Assembly: GCF_014023275.1 (NCBI RefSeq)
Contig: NZ_CP054698.1
Coordinates: 4,154,001 to 4,218,000, forward strand
Length of the DNA: 64,000 nucleotides
Direction: 5' to 3'
DNA from: Nostoc edaphicum CCNP1411
GTDB lineage: Bacteria > Cyanobacteriota > Cyanobacteriia > Cyanobacteriales > Nostocaceae
Made by a program: the position numbers and the translations under genes. This document shows, in pieces, positions 28,327-37,117 of the stretch. Position 1 is the first letter of the stretch. The number at the start of each line of letters is the position of its first letter. Below the pieces are notes generated by a model, which searched no databases, was not told the DNA's origin, and saw nothing but the letters and a program-made list of their open reading frames with translations.

Positions 28327-29208
28327 ATGTATTTTTCTGAAGAACCAATTACAATTTTTACTGTACCTAAAGCCTTTAAAGGACATATTGGTATTATCCA
28401 GGAGAACGCGATCAAGAGTTGGAAATTGCTTTCTCCTCAACCACAGATTCTTTTGTTTGGCAACGACGAAGGTATCCACGAAACTTCTCAAAAATTGGAT
28501 GTGATTCACATACCAAATATTCAGTTAAATGAATATGGTACACCTTTATTAGATGGTATATTTCAAAAAGCTCACGAACTTGCTAAAGGTTCTATTCTGA
28601 GCTATGTAAATACTGACATTATTTTATTAAATGATTTTTTGGTAGCTGTCAAGCAATTGCAAACCTCATCTTTCCATCATTTTATAATGATTGGACAGCG
28701 TACTGATGTGAATATTACAGAACTGCTGAACTTTGATCTACCTGATTGGGATACAGATCTGTGTCACTTTGCTTTAAAACAAGGGGCATTAGCATCAATT
28801 GTGTGTATGGATTACTTTGTGTTTCCCAAGCCACTCTATGCCGAAATTCCATCTTTTGCTGTTGGAAGGGGTCATTGGGATCATTGGATGGTTTATTATG
28901 CCCGGAAATTGGGAATGCCCGTTGTTGACGCCACAGATGTGGTTACAGCCATACACCAGAATCATAACTATACTCACTTATCAGGTGGTCGGGGTGTGGC
29001 TTATGTTAAAGGTGACGAAGCTAAACAAAATGCCAAGTTAGCCGGAGATGTGCATATGGCTAATGGGTTTGTTGCAACCTGGAAGCTAACACCTTGGGGA
29101 CTTAAAAAACATAACTCATTATCCAGTTTTTACTCATTTTTAGTTGACATACCTCGTTTTGCAAAGTTACTCAAAGAGATTAGTTTGAATGCGAAATCTG
29201 AGCTATAG
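28327..29208 (+). CDS. GT-A-like glycosyltransferase, C-terminus abutting an IS remnant
   Basis: A 293-aa protein with an N-terminal TIFTVPKAF segment, an SYVNTDIILL motif that resembles the DxD-containing strand of GT-A enzymes, and a His/Trp-rich GRGHWDHWMVYYARKLG segment. I infer a glycosyltransferase but cannot name a family. Translation ends in SEL exactly where an IS5-type transposase remnant begins, so the natural C-terminus may have been lost. The upstream 227 bases (28099-28326) hold one HIP1 site and nothing else I can identify. Confidence 0.55.
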   Translation: MYFSEEPITIFTVPKAFKGHIGIIQENAIKSWKLLSPQPQILLFGNDEGIHETSQKLDVIHIPNIQLNEYGTPLLDGIFQKAHELAKGSILSYVNTDIILLNDFLVAVKQLQTSSFHHFIMIGQRTDVNITELLNFDLPDWDTDLCHFALKQGALASIVCMDYFVFPKPLYAEIPSFAVGRGHWDHWMVYYARKLGMPVVDATDVVTAIHQNHNYTHLSGGRGVAYVKGDEAKQNAKLAGDVHMANGFVATWKLTPWGLKKHNSLSSFYSFLVDIPRFAKLLKEISLNAKSEL

Positions 29209-29468
29209 AGCGCCACTGAACTCCCTCTACAAGAATATAAAAGATTGCATTGAGAACTTCCCACATATCGACTTCGCGCGGACGACCACCTTTTTTAGCT
29301 TCTGGAATTAGGTCACTTAAAAATTCATATTGAACACGTGTCAGGTTGCTGGAGTAAGCTTTACTCATATCGCTCTCTCGGTGCTGTGTTTTTTGCTATT
29401 CGCAGCTTACACTGAGAAAGTTTTTTTTTACAAACTACCCGACTTTTCAAACAGCCTCTAAGACCTCC
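29209..29468 (-). pseudogene. IS5-type transposase remnant, N-terminal part with IS end
   Basis: On the minus strand an inverted-repeat end (GAGGCTGTTTGAAAAGTC, ending near 29468) leads into an ATG at 29368. The encoded N-terminus (LTRVQYEFLSDLIPEAKK, then GRPREVDMWEVLNAI) is typical of the IS5-type small-ORF group. It stops after VEGVQWRS, where the sequence turns into the neighbouring gene. The rest of the transposase is missing. Confidence 0.8.
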
Positions 29469-29486
29469 TCTAATCTTTACCTTAGA

Positions 29487-29527
29487 GTTGCATATGGCTT
29501 GCAATTGAGTATCTCTATAGATAACAT
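29487..29527 (+). promoter_or_regulatory. Promoter sharing a box with the epimerase promoter
   Basis: AGTTGCATATG, then TTGCAA (29499-29504), then 17 bases, then TAACAT (29522-29527). The stretch TTGC-[GA]-ATTGAGTATCTC is common to this site and the one at 22559-22575. AAGGAG at 29560-29565 and the methyltransferase ATG at 29572 follow. Confidence 0.6.
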
Positions 29528-29571
29528 GATATTTAGAAAATAAAAATATCAATCAACTAAAGGAGTAAAAT

Positions 29572-30507
29572 ATGCGAATTAAAAGCCCAGTTACAAATAG
29601 TGATAATATAGTTCTTGAAGAAGAGTTAGATATTGAATTAGTAATTAATAAATATAAAGATGATTACCAGATAGACATAAATAACTATTTTAAAAATGTC
29701 TCTTCTTTAAGAATATACAAATGTCTAGATACAGAATACAGATTTTATTTTCCTTTTGATATTGTTGGTCATAGCGATTTATATAAAAAGCTACAAAATC
29801 AATCATGGTATTATACTTTACGGTGGGAACATAAAATTGCTGAAAAATTTTTCCAGTCAAATAGTTCAGTTTTAGAAATAGGCTGTGGTAAAGGGGATTT
29901 TCTTAAAAAACTGCAACAAAAAAATAAAAATATATTTTGTACTGGATTAGAATTTAATGAGAATGCAGCTAATTTAGCTAAAATTCAAGGTATTAATGTA
30001 CTCAAACAAGATATTTGCGAACATGCTCGTGATCATATTGAAAGCTATGATGTTGTTTGCTATTTTCAAGTTTTAGAACATATTCCTCAAGTTCAAGCTT
30101 TTATACAAGCCTCTATTGAAACTCTCAAAACTGGCGGACAATTAATTATTGGGGTTCCTAATAATAATCCATTTTTATATGGGTACGATAAATATCACAC
30201 TTTAAATCTACCACCTCACCATATGGGGTTATGGAATTTGAAATCAATGAAAAATTTACAAAAAGTTTTTAGTCTTCGTCTAGATAAAATTTTTATTGAG
30301 CCGCTTAATCAGCATGAATATAATTACTATTTTCAAGTAATAAGTGAAAATTTAAACCAAGAGTCAAATTTATTAAATAAAGCGGCCAATTTTTTGTTTT
30401 TATCTCTCAAAACTTCCAAAACTTCTCAAATAAAATGGCTTTTACAAAGTCTGGTTTGTCAATTTATTCAAGGTCGTAATATTTTAGCAGTTTACACAAA
30501 AATTTAG
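29572..30507 (+). CDS. Class I SAM-dependent methyltransferase (311 aa)
   Basis: An AAGGAG site precedes the ATG. After an N-terminal extension of about 90 residues comes a class I methyltransferase fold: motif I VLEIGCGKGDF, an acidic residue after strand 2 (LEFNENA), CYFQVLEHI as motif II and a GGQLIIGVPN motif III. This is the UbiG/Methyltransf_12-23 type, often found with sugar or polyketide genes. The substrate is unknown. The gene is very AT-rich, with no HIP1 site, and is followed after 28 bases by a second methyltransferase gene. Confidence 0.85.
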   Translation: MRIKSPVTNSDNIVLEEELDIELVINKYKDDYQIDINNYFKNVSSLRIYKCLDTEYRFYFPFDIVGHSDLYKKLQNQSWYYTLRWEHKIAEKFFQSNSSVLEIGCGKGDFLKKLQQKNKNIFCTGLEFNENAANLAKIQGINVLKQDICEHARDHIESYDVVCYFQVLEHIPQVQAFIQASIETLKTGGQLIIGVPNNNPFLYGYDKYHTLNLPPHHMGLWNLKSMKNLQKVFSLRLDKIFIEPLNQHEYNYYFQVISENLNQESNLLNKAANFLFLSLKTSKTSQIKWLLQSLVCQFIQGRNILAVYTKI

Positions 30508-30535
30508 AAAAAACTAGTTTTTAATAACCTAAAAT

Positions 30536-31318
30536 ATGGAAAAAATAATGGCACGAATAGATAATCATCAGTCTGATTTTGAAATTAAAAGGCCTAATCT
30601 TATTGAGAGGCAAGACTATAAACCAGCATGGCCACAAGAGGAATTTATGGTTCCTTTATTACGAAGGTATATAGAAGAAATATTGTTCACGTATTGTCAA
30701 CCTGTTACTTCTAATTCTCGTGTTTTAGATGTAGGATGTGGTCGTCAACCTTTTCGTATAAATTTAGAAAAATTAGGATACATTTATAGTAGTCTTGATG
30801 CTCAACAAAATCCAGAAAGCTCAGTTAATATAGTGTGTGAAATTGATAAAATACTGCCACCTCAAGTGATAGATTTGGGTTGCTTTGATTTTATTTTTTG
30901 TACTGAAGTATTAGAACATGTAGCTGATTGGGATATGGCTTTTAGTAACTTTACAAAACTTTTAGCTTCAGGAGGAAAATTATTGATCACCTGTCCTCAT
31001 TTTTATCAATTACATGAAGAACCTTATGACTTTTGGAGACCAACTCCTTATGCTTTGAAATATTTTGGAAATCGCTTTCGTTTAAAGATTCTGCATCAAG
31101 TACAAGCAGGAGACGCATGGGATGTACTTGGTACTTTGATAGCAAATTGTCATCCTACGCCATTAAGTAAAAGTTTTAGTAATTGTTTTCTAAATATAAT
31201 AGTTCTCATGTTTGGTCATATTTTGTTTAAAATTATTGCAAGTCGCCGACTGCAAGCTAATGTTAAGCTTAACAGTCCTCTTTATATGAGTAATATTATT
31301 CTTTTTGAAAAACAATGA
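30536..31318 (+). CDS. Class I SAM-dependent methyltransferase (260 aa)
   Basis: The methyltransferase core is recognisable from RVLDVGCGRQPF (motif I), SSLDAQQNP and FIFCTEVLEHV, followed by a GGKLLITCPH strand. The HEEPYDFWRPTPYALKY segment is typical of methyltransferases located in polysaccharide and glycan loci. Two in-frame ATGs (30536 and 30551) are possible. The stop codon overlaps the next start (ATGA), so it is coupled to the GT4 gene. Substrate unknown; a sugar O-methyltransferase is a fair guess. Confidence 0.85.
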   Translation: MEKIMARIDNHQSDFEIKRPNLIERQDYKPAWPQEEFMVPLLRRYIEEILFTYCQPVTSNSRVLDVGCGRQPFRINLEKLGYIYSSLDAQQNPESSVNIVCEIDKILPPQVIDLGCFDFIFCTEVLEHVADWDMAFSNFTKLLASGGKLLITCPHFYQLHEEPYDFWRPTPYALKYFGNRFRLKILHQVQAGDAWDVLGTLIANCHPTPLSKSFSNCFLNIIVLMFGHILFKIIASRRLQANVKLNSPLYMSNIILFEKQ

Positions 31319-32472
31319 AAATAGCAATTATCTCCACTATGGAAGGTTCTCCTTGGGGAGGAAGTGAGTATTTATGGGCTTCTATAGCAGAAAAAGCTTT
31401 AAATGAAGGACACGAAGTATTCATCTCAATTTGTGATTGGTCTATTAGTCATACTACCGTAAAAAAATTAAAAGATTTAGGTGCTTGCCTACTGCCGAGA
31501 CCGAGATTTTTTAAACCACTTTACTTTCTTAAAACAGTAATTAACTGTGTTGCCAAACCCTCAACACAGCAGTTGTTATCGCTGCTATTAAATTACCCAA
31601 CTGTCTTTACCTGCAAACCTGATGTTATTTGTATTAGTCAAGGCGGTAGCTATGATGTTGCCCATATTCTTGGTCTACGTCAATTACTTCATTATAGTGG
31701 CATTCCATACAGTATCATCTGTCATTTTAATTCTGATAGTTCTTTATTAAGTCAGGTCAAAAGAAAATCAATTTATCAATTTTTTAAAAATGCCAAATTT
31801 GTTGCTTTTGTATCTGAACAGAATTATAAACTAGCTGAACATCATCTTGCTTGTTCTCTTTCTAATACTATTGTTGTTAAAAATCCTGTTAATTTACTTG
31901 ACCATAGTTTAGTTCCTTTTCCTCAATCTTCTACTCCATCGTTTGCTTGTGTGGCTCGTCTGGAAACTTTTTACAAAGGACAAGATATTCTTTTTAAAAG
32001 TTTAAGCTCTGAAATATGGCGCGAACGAGATTGGCAATGTTGTTTGTATGGTAGTGGACTAGATGAAGAGTATTTGAAGTTACTTTCTCGACATTACGGA
32101 ATTGAAAATCGTATTCAATTTATGGGGCATATCAATGATGTACGCTCAATTTGGGCAGAAAATCATATTCTTGTACTTCCTTCTAGAGCAGAAGGAACTC
32201 CCTTATCTCTTGTAGAAGCAATGCTATGTGGCCGTCCAGCAGTTGTTACTGATGTTGGCGGCAATGCAGATTGGATAGAAGAAAATAATACAGGTTTTAT
32301 TGCTGAAGCCCCTACAGCTAAACATTTGAACATTGCTTTAGAAAAAGCTTGGTTAGATAGAGATAACTGGCAGCAAATGGGTTTAAAAGCCCATAATTAT
32401 GCAAAAAACAATATTGATGAAAGACCAGGGAAAACACTATTAAATTTAATACTTAATTCTGTTAAATCCTGA
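31315..32472 (+). CDS. GT4-family glycosyltransferase
   Basis: A 385-aa GT-B enzyme. The N-terminal MKIAIISTMEGSPWGGSEYLW is the usual nucleotide-sugar glycosyltransferase start with a glycine-rich loop. The C-terminal half has VARLETFYKGQDIL, YGSGLDEE and the donor-binding EGTPLSLVEAMLCGRPAV with its EX7E-like acidic pair. The start overlaps the preceding stop by four bases. It probably adds a sugar to a lipid or polyketide acceptor at the membrane. Confidence 0.88.
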   Translation: MKIAIISTMEGSPWGGSEYLWASIAEKALNEGHEVFISICDWSISHTTVKKLKDLGACLLPRPRFFKPLYFLKTVINCVAKPSTQQLLSLLLNYPTVFTCKPDVICISQGGSYDVAHILGLRQLLHYSGIPYSIICHFNSDSSLLSQVKRKSIYQFFKNAKFVAFVSEQNYKLAEHHLACSLSNTIVVKNPVNLLDHSLVPFPQSSTPSFACVARLETFYKGQDILFKSLSSEIWRERDWQCCLYGSGLDEEYLKLLSRHYGIENRIQFMGHINDVRSIWAENHILVLPSRAEGTPLSLVEAMLCGRPAVVTDVGGNADWIEENNTGFIAEAPTAKHLNIALEKAWLDRDNWQQMGLKAHNYAKNNIDERPGKTLLNLILNSVKS

Positions 32473-32561
32473 TAAGTTTTCATTTTTTTAAGTTTACTTT
32501 GTAAATTTAAAATTAATATAATTGCTAAAAAGCTTTAACATAATTTAATTTGTAAAGATCG

Positions 32562-33506
32562 ATGACTCAACCACTGTTCAGCGTTATTATATGTTCACAC
32601 AATCCTCGACATAATTATATTGTCCGAGTCATAGATGCACTAAAGTCTCAAACTTTGTCAAAAGAGCTATGGGAACTTTTACTGGTTGATAATAGTAGTG
32701 AAAAATTTCTATCTGAAGAAATTGACCTTAGTTGGCATCCTAAATCTTACTGCATTAGAGAAGAACAACTAGGTTTAACTCCTGCTCGATTGCGAGGAAT
32801 TAAAGAAGCAGTAGCAGAAAATTTAGTTTTTGTTGATGATGATAACGTTTTAGATTTAAATTACCTTGAGGTAGCCTTAGGAATTAGTAAAGATTACCCA
32901 TTCATAGGTGCTTGGGGTGGCCAAATTAGACCTGAATTTGAAGTCCAACCTCCAAAATGGACAAAACCATATTGGGAAATGCTAGCAATTCGAGAGTTCA
33001 ATCAAGATAAATGGTCAAACTTGGTAAATCAGTATAAAATAACACCTTGTGGCGCTGGGCTTTGCATTCGTAAATTTGTAGCTGAAAAATACAGCAAGTT
33101 AGTTCTTAACAATCCTCAACGAGCAACTATGGATCGCAAAGGTAAAATACTTACCTCTTGTGGAGACTCAGACTTAGCATTTACAGCCTGTGATATGGGT
33201 TTATACATGGGTCAATTTACAGCACTCAAAATGACTCACTTGATTCCAGCTTTCCGTCTTCAACTAGATTATCTTGAAAGATTAGTAGAGGGAATAGGCT
33301 ACTCAGTCACGATTCTAAATTCTATTCGAGGCAAACTACCTACAAAAACATCTTGGCAAAGAAAACTTTTTCAAAATAGTGTTCGTTGGTGGTTAACTCC
33401 TAATAAGCAGCGTCTTCACGACGCTTACATAAGAGGTTTAGATATGGCATTGAAGGAACTAACTTCTGAATCATCTTCAACAAATATCTCCGAGAATCGC
33501 AAGTAA
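32562..33506 (+). CDS. GT2-family glycosyltransferase
   Basis: A 314-aa GT-A enzyme opening with FSVIICSHNPRHNYI and carrying the metal-binding VDDDN near residue 93, then a GAGLCIRK segment and a CGDSDLAF acceptor-side motif. The C-terminal RKLFQNSVRWW region is basic. It is the last intact gene before IS debris, and the first gene on the far side of the second IS4 copy has no link to sugar or lipid work. The pathway segment therefore seems to end here. AT-rich, no HIP1. Confidence 0.87.
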   Translation: MTQPLFSVIICSHNPRHNYIVRVIDALKSQTLSKELWELLLVDNSSEKFLSEEIDLSWHPKSYCIREEQLGLTPARLRGIKEAVAENLVFVDDDNVLDLNYLEVALGISKDYPFIGAWGGQIRPEFEVQPPKWTKPYWEMLAIREFNQDKWSNLVNQYKITPCGAGLCIRKFVAEKYSKLVLNNPQRATMDRKGKILTSCGDSDLAFTACDMGLYMGQFTALKMTHLIPAFRLQLDYLERLVEGIGYSVTILNSIRGKLPTKTSWQRKLFQNSVRWWLTPNKQRLHDAYIRGLDMALKELTSESSSTNISENRK

Positions 33507-33711
33507 AACGACACGTTAAACTATATATAACAACAGTTGTTGCAATCGCGCAAAGCGCCTGTTGCAGATATCATGCTGTAGAGACTAGTGTATACATTAC
33601 CAAGTTTTACTTAACTTTATTGTTAGGCGTTCTTGAGGAGTAGGCTTATGATCGCTCAAAATATATAAGCGTTTGTTGCAAACGTAAACTCATTTATCAA
33701 ATTTGCTTAAG
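33507..33711. other. Short gene-free stretch
   Basis: No gene or strong structure apart from a small CAACAGTTGTTG palindrome near 33530. It leads into the IS5-type remnant. Confidence 0.4.
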
Positions 33712-34115
33712 AGGCTGTTTGAAAAATTTTGAAGAGTCAAATCTTATGCCAGCCGCCTTACCATAATACGGATAATGGCAAGGTAGATAAAAGTCTCCGA
33801 TGTTTCTGGCAATAATTCATAATCTCTGACTAATCGCCGGCATCCCATCAACCAACCAAAAGTTCGTTCAACGACAAGGGCGTTTTTTAATTACGGTAAA
33901 GCCCTTAGTTTGTTTTGGTCGCAGAACTACCTGCACAATCCAACGGCAAAAATTCATTACCCACTGCATAAACGGTTCCCCATCAAAACCACCATCGACC
34001 CAAATAGTTGTCAATCGAAATACCTGGTTATGAGACTGTTTAAACCATTTGAGAACTTGTTTACCCCCTTAGCGCTCACCAACACTGCCAGCCGTGACCA
34101 ATACCCGCAAAACTA
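33712..34115 (-). pseudogene. IS5-type transposase remnant, C-terminal part with IS end
   Basis: The inverted-repeat end AGAGGCTGTTTGAAAA starts at 33712. On the minus strand one frame reads IWVDGGFDGEPFMQW (a catalytic Asp region), then after a frameshift [15 protein letters not shown] and a C-terminal helix (catalytic Glu region). The N-terminal half is missing. The end sequence matches the one at 29.45 kb, but order and orientation show they are not two halves of one split element. Confidence 0.8.
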
Positions 34116-34243
34116 ATATTCTGTGTATCAACATTTCGTTGCCGGAAAATTTTATCCTGTAAGTCTTAATATTGAAGCAGTAAAATGAGATATAAAATCT
34201 TATTTTAGTTGCGTTACTTATTATAGATGCGTAGCGTTGAGAC

Positions 34244-35427
34244 CAGAAATGTTGAATGCTGATACAAAACTTTACATAGATAGTTACACTAACTCTAAAA
34301 AGGCTAAATTAGTCAACATAACATCATCTCCTCAAACCAATGAACATAGCTGATTTTCTGACACATACAAGATTGCAAATAGCGGAATTTATCTAATAGT
34401 GTATGTCCCCATTGTGCGGGAATAGATAAAAGCTGTAAAATCAGATAAGCTATTAAACTAACGTAAATTTGTATGGTGATACCGTTGACGTTTTTGGTAA
34501 TTAATTTGTCAAGTTTTAAGTGCATCTTTAAAAACTTCCACAAGAGTTCAACTCCCCAACGTAATCGATAAATATCCCTAATTTCATCATCATTAACAGC
34601 TGCATCTCCCGACTTTGGTAAATTAGTCACTAAGCGGAACTCAGTTTTCGTTTCTAAATCACAAAAATTAATGACTCTATAGGCAATAGCCTCATCAGAT
34701 GCACCTACTTTGACTAATCCAGTTGCATCCTCAAATTCTAGTAACGAAATTGTTTTTAATCCGCAAAACAAAATATTTGTTTTCTTGTACCAATTCTTGA
34801 ATGAATTTTAATCCCGCAAAGCCTCTATCCATTACCCCTACAGCATTAGTTGGGAGACTAGACATCATCTTGGAACCAAATTTATAATCATGATCATGTC
34901 CAAAATTGATCAAGTTATCTTCTGGGCTACCTGTAGCTAAATTCAAAGAACTAAAAAGTTTGACTTGATGATGACCCAAAACCCATAACAATTTACTTGT
35001 CAGGGTAATAATTGTTGAATCAATAGGACAAATAGCATATTTATCGTGTAATTTTTTGTGAATTTTCTTCTGTACTAATTCATTTAATTTTTGGTAAATT
35101 CCTTGAAATTGTTTTTTGGCTTCGATGTAAATTTGCTTTAGAAAAAAGTAGAAATATCTACCTCAAATCCTGTATTGTTTAATCTCTTAAATAAATCTCG
35201 CATACTTGTTAAGCTATTATCCAGAGCATAGGATAGCCAGCACTCAAAGAATAGACGACTATTCAATACTGGATAATCATTTTTTGGCAGGCTTTTCAAG
35301 ATATCTTTGACAATTTTGGGAAATGAATTTATAATCACAATCAAACTAATATAGTTTAAGCCTTCGCCCAAAAATACCATATTTTGGGCTATTTTTATCG
35401 GATTTTTCTTACCGTTCAACACTTCTG
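34244..35427 (-). mobile_element. IS4-family insertion sequence, copy 2 (1184 bp), inverted
   Basis: Same inverted repeats as copy 1 (CAGAAATGTTGAA and TTCAACACTTCTG), opposite orientation. The flanks (CGTTGAGAC and AAATTAACC) are not direct repeats, so there is no target duplication. With copy 1 it brackets 13.95 kb of the biosynthetic region. Confidence 0.9.
34313..35422 (-). pseudogene. IS4-family transposase, copy 2, multiply disrupted
   Basis: The same frameshift as in copy 1 separates 34731-34991 from 34313-34771. A second lesion ends the N-terminal part after residue 94 (DISTFF, 35138-35422), where a T run is one base longer. Between about 35070 and 35160 there are many substitutions clustered in under 100 bases, while both sides match copy 1 almost perfectly, suggesting gene conversion from a relative. 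The DRGFAG and YREK motifs are still readable. Confidence 0.85.
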
Positions 35428-35534
35428 AAATTAACCCATCCGATCTCTAGTTGTATAAAAGAAATTATCGCGCCTCGAAGCCCCAGATCATAGATTAGTA
35501 TTATTGCTGTTATCTACATATATGCAACTTTCCT

Positions 35535-36842
35535 TTAAGTTGAAAGAAAGTACTTTTCCACGCATCTAACAAATATTTCTACACCCATTGCTAAGGCAGT
35601 TTCGTCAAAATCAAACCGGGGATGATGATGGGGATATGCTAAGTCTTTTGCGGGGTTAGCAGAACCCAGAAAGAAATAGCACCCAGGAACCTCTTGCAAG
35701 AAAAATGACATATCTTCAGCAGCCATAGTTTGGCATTCTGGCACAATACCCATAGAAGTTTCTACCACTTCTTCTGCTATACTTCGTACCAGTTCTGCCA
35801 TTTTAATATCATTAATTACTGGTGGATAAAGCGACCAGTAGTCTAAATCATAACTCGCACCATAACTCTGACAAATTCCAGCAATAATCTGCTCGACACG
35901 CTGGTTAAAAAAGCCTTTCAAACTGGGATTAAAATACCTAACAGTTGCACTCATTCTCGCTGTATCAGCAATCACATTACGCTTGGTTCCCGCATGAAGT
36001 TCGCCTACTGTCACCACTGCTGAATCAATGGGATTAACATTCCGAGCGACAATGGTTTGCAAGGCATTGACGATTTGAGCAGCAACAACTACTGAGTCAA
36101 CAGTTTGATGGGGTAGTGCGCCGTGTCCACCTTTGCCCAAAATTGTGCAGTTAAAGCACTCTACAGCTGCCATCAATGCCCCAGCCCGCACACCCACTGT
36201 TCCTAAAGGCAAATTATTCCATAAGTGCAAACCAATAATCGCGTCAACATCAGGATTTTTCAGGACTCCAGCTTCAATCATCGGCTTTGCGCCTCCTGGT
36301 GATTCTTCCGCTGGCTGAAAGATAATTTTCACCGTACCAGAGAAATCTTGGCGATGCTGCTGGAGATAATAAGCTGTACCTAATGCGATCGCAGTATGTC
36401 CATCATGTCCACAAGCGTGCATCACTCCATTATGCTGCGATTTGTAGGGCACTTCGTTGAGTTCTTGGATTGGCAATGCATCCATATCTGCCCGAATCGC
36501 TAAAACTTTGTCAGTGCTGAGTGGGGAGTGATGAGTGCTGAGTGCTGAGTGCTGAGTGCTGAGTGGGGAGTGGGGAGTGGGGAGTGGGGAGTGGGGAGTG
36601 CTGAGTTTATTGCCTTTGATGGTCGCAACAATCCCAGTGTGGGCAATGCCAGTTTGATGCTCAATTCCCCATTCTTGCAGCTTTTGTGATACAAACTCAG
36701 CTGTCAGTTTTTCTTGAAAACCCAACTCTGGTTGTTGATGCAATCGCCGCCGCCACTCTACTAATTGCGGTTGCAATGAACGGATCGCCAGTCGGATGCG
36801 AGATAGATCAACAGAAGAGGGATTGGGAAAGGTGGAAACCAT
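35535..36842 (-). CDS. M20D amidohydrolase (N-acyl-amino-acid/hippurate hydrolase type)
   Basis: A 435-aa M20 metallopeptidase-family enzyme that hydrolyses N-acyl or aromatic acyl amino acids. It shows the metal motifs MHACGHDGHTAIALG and FQPAEESPGGAKPMIEAG, the dimer-domain GGHGALPHQ and the C-terminal MAAEDMSFFL with the last ligand His near HHHPRFDF. A stretch of about 31 residues made only of Ser, Thr, Pro, His, Leu, Ala and Gln interrupts the N-terminal domain after TIKGN; it is translated from a heptamer repeat and is absent from the usual family. The reading frame stays open, so the enzyme may still fold with an extra surface loop. Confidence 0.9.
   Translation of the reverse strand: MVSTFPNPSSVDLSRIRLAIRSLQPQLVEWRRRLHQQPELGFQEKLTAEFVSQKLQEWGIEHQTGIAHTGIVATIKGNKLSTPHSPLPTPHSPLSTQHSALSTHHSPLSTDKVLAIRADMDALPIQELNEVPYKSQHNGVMHACGHDGHTAIALGTAYYLQQHRQDFSGTVKIIFQPAEESPGGAKPMIEAGVLKNPDVDAIIGLHLWNNLPLGTVGVRAGALMAAVECFNCTILGKGGHGALPHQTVDSVVVAAQIVNALQTIVARNVNPIDSAVVTVGELHAGTKRNVIADTARMSATVRYFNPSLKGFFNQRVEQIIAGICQSYGASYDLDYWSLYPPVINDIKMAELVRSIAEEVVETSMGIVPECQTMAAEDMSFFLQEVPGCYFFLGSANPAKDLAYPHHHPRFDFDETALAMGVEIFVRCVEKYFLST
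36513..36605 (-). repeat. Heptameric STRR inside the amidohydrolase gene
   Basis: About thirteen tandem GAGTGCT/GAGTGGG-type heptamers, kept in frame and translated as an S/T/P/H-rich loop. Heptamer repeats of this kind usually occur between genes. Confidence 0.85.
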
Positions 36843-37117
36843 TATGAAGACAAACTAGTTTAAGTACAGCTAACTTAGGTCGCTAACTGAGTTTATTTTC
36901 CCAGTTTATCGTAGGGAATGGGGCATGGGGCATTGGGTATGGGGCATGGGGAATAGACGGACAAGGGAGACAATGGAGACAAGGGGAATAACCAATGCCC
37001 AGTAGACATCTCTACAGATTAGGTATCAGCGCAAGCTGCACAAGGGTTGTAGATTTATTTTCGGAGATGTTTAATGCCCAATCCCCAATCCCCAATCCCC
37101 AATCCCCAATCCCCAAC
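36843..37117. repeat. Intergenic stretch with CCCCAAT heptamer STRR
   Basis: From 37076 to 37116 there are about six tandem CCCCAAT units that touch the bioD stop codon. GGGCATGGGG-type degenerate repeats lie at 36915-36955. No gene is visible. Confidence 0.8.

Noticed and set aside
29209..34115. Two halves of one IS5-type element separated by insertion of five genes
   Set aside because: Both fragments are on the minus strand, but the N-terminal piece lies at lower coordinates than the C-terminal piece, the reverse of what a simple split would give.
33910..34116. 68-aa plus-strand reading frame
   Set aside because: It is antisense to the IS5-type transposase remnant.
19108..35427. Composite transposon carrying the tailoring genes
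   Set aside because: The outer flanks of the two IS4 copies share no direct repeat, while copy 1 has its own target duplication.
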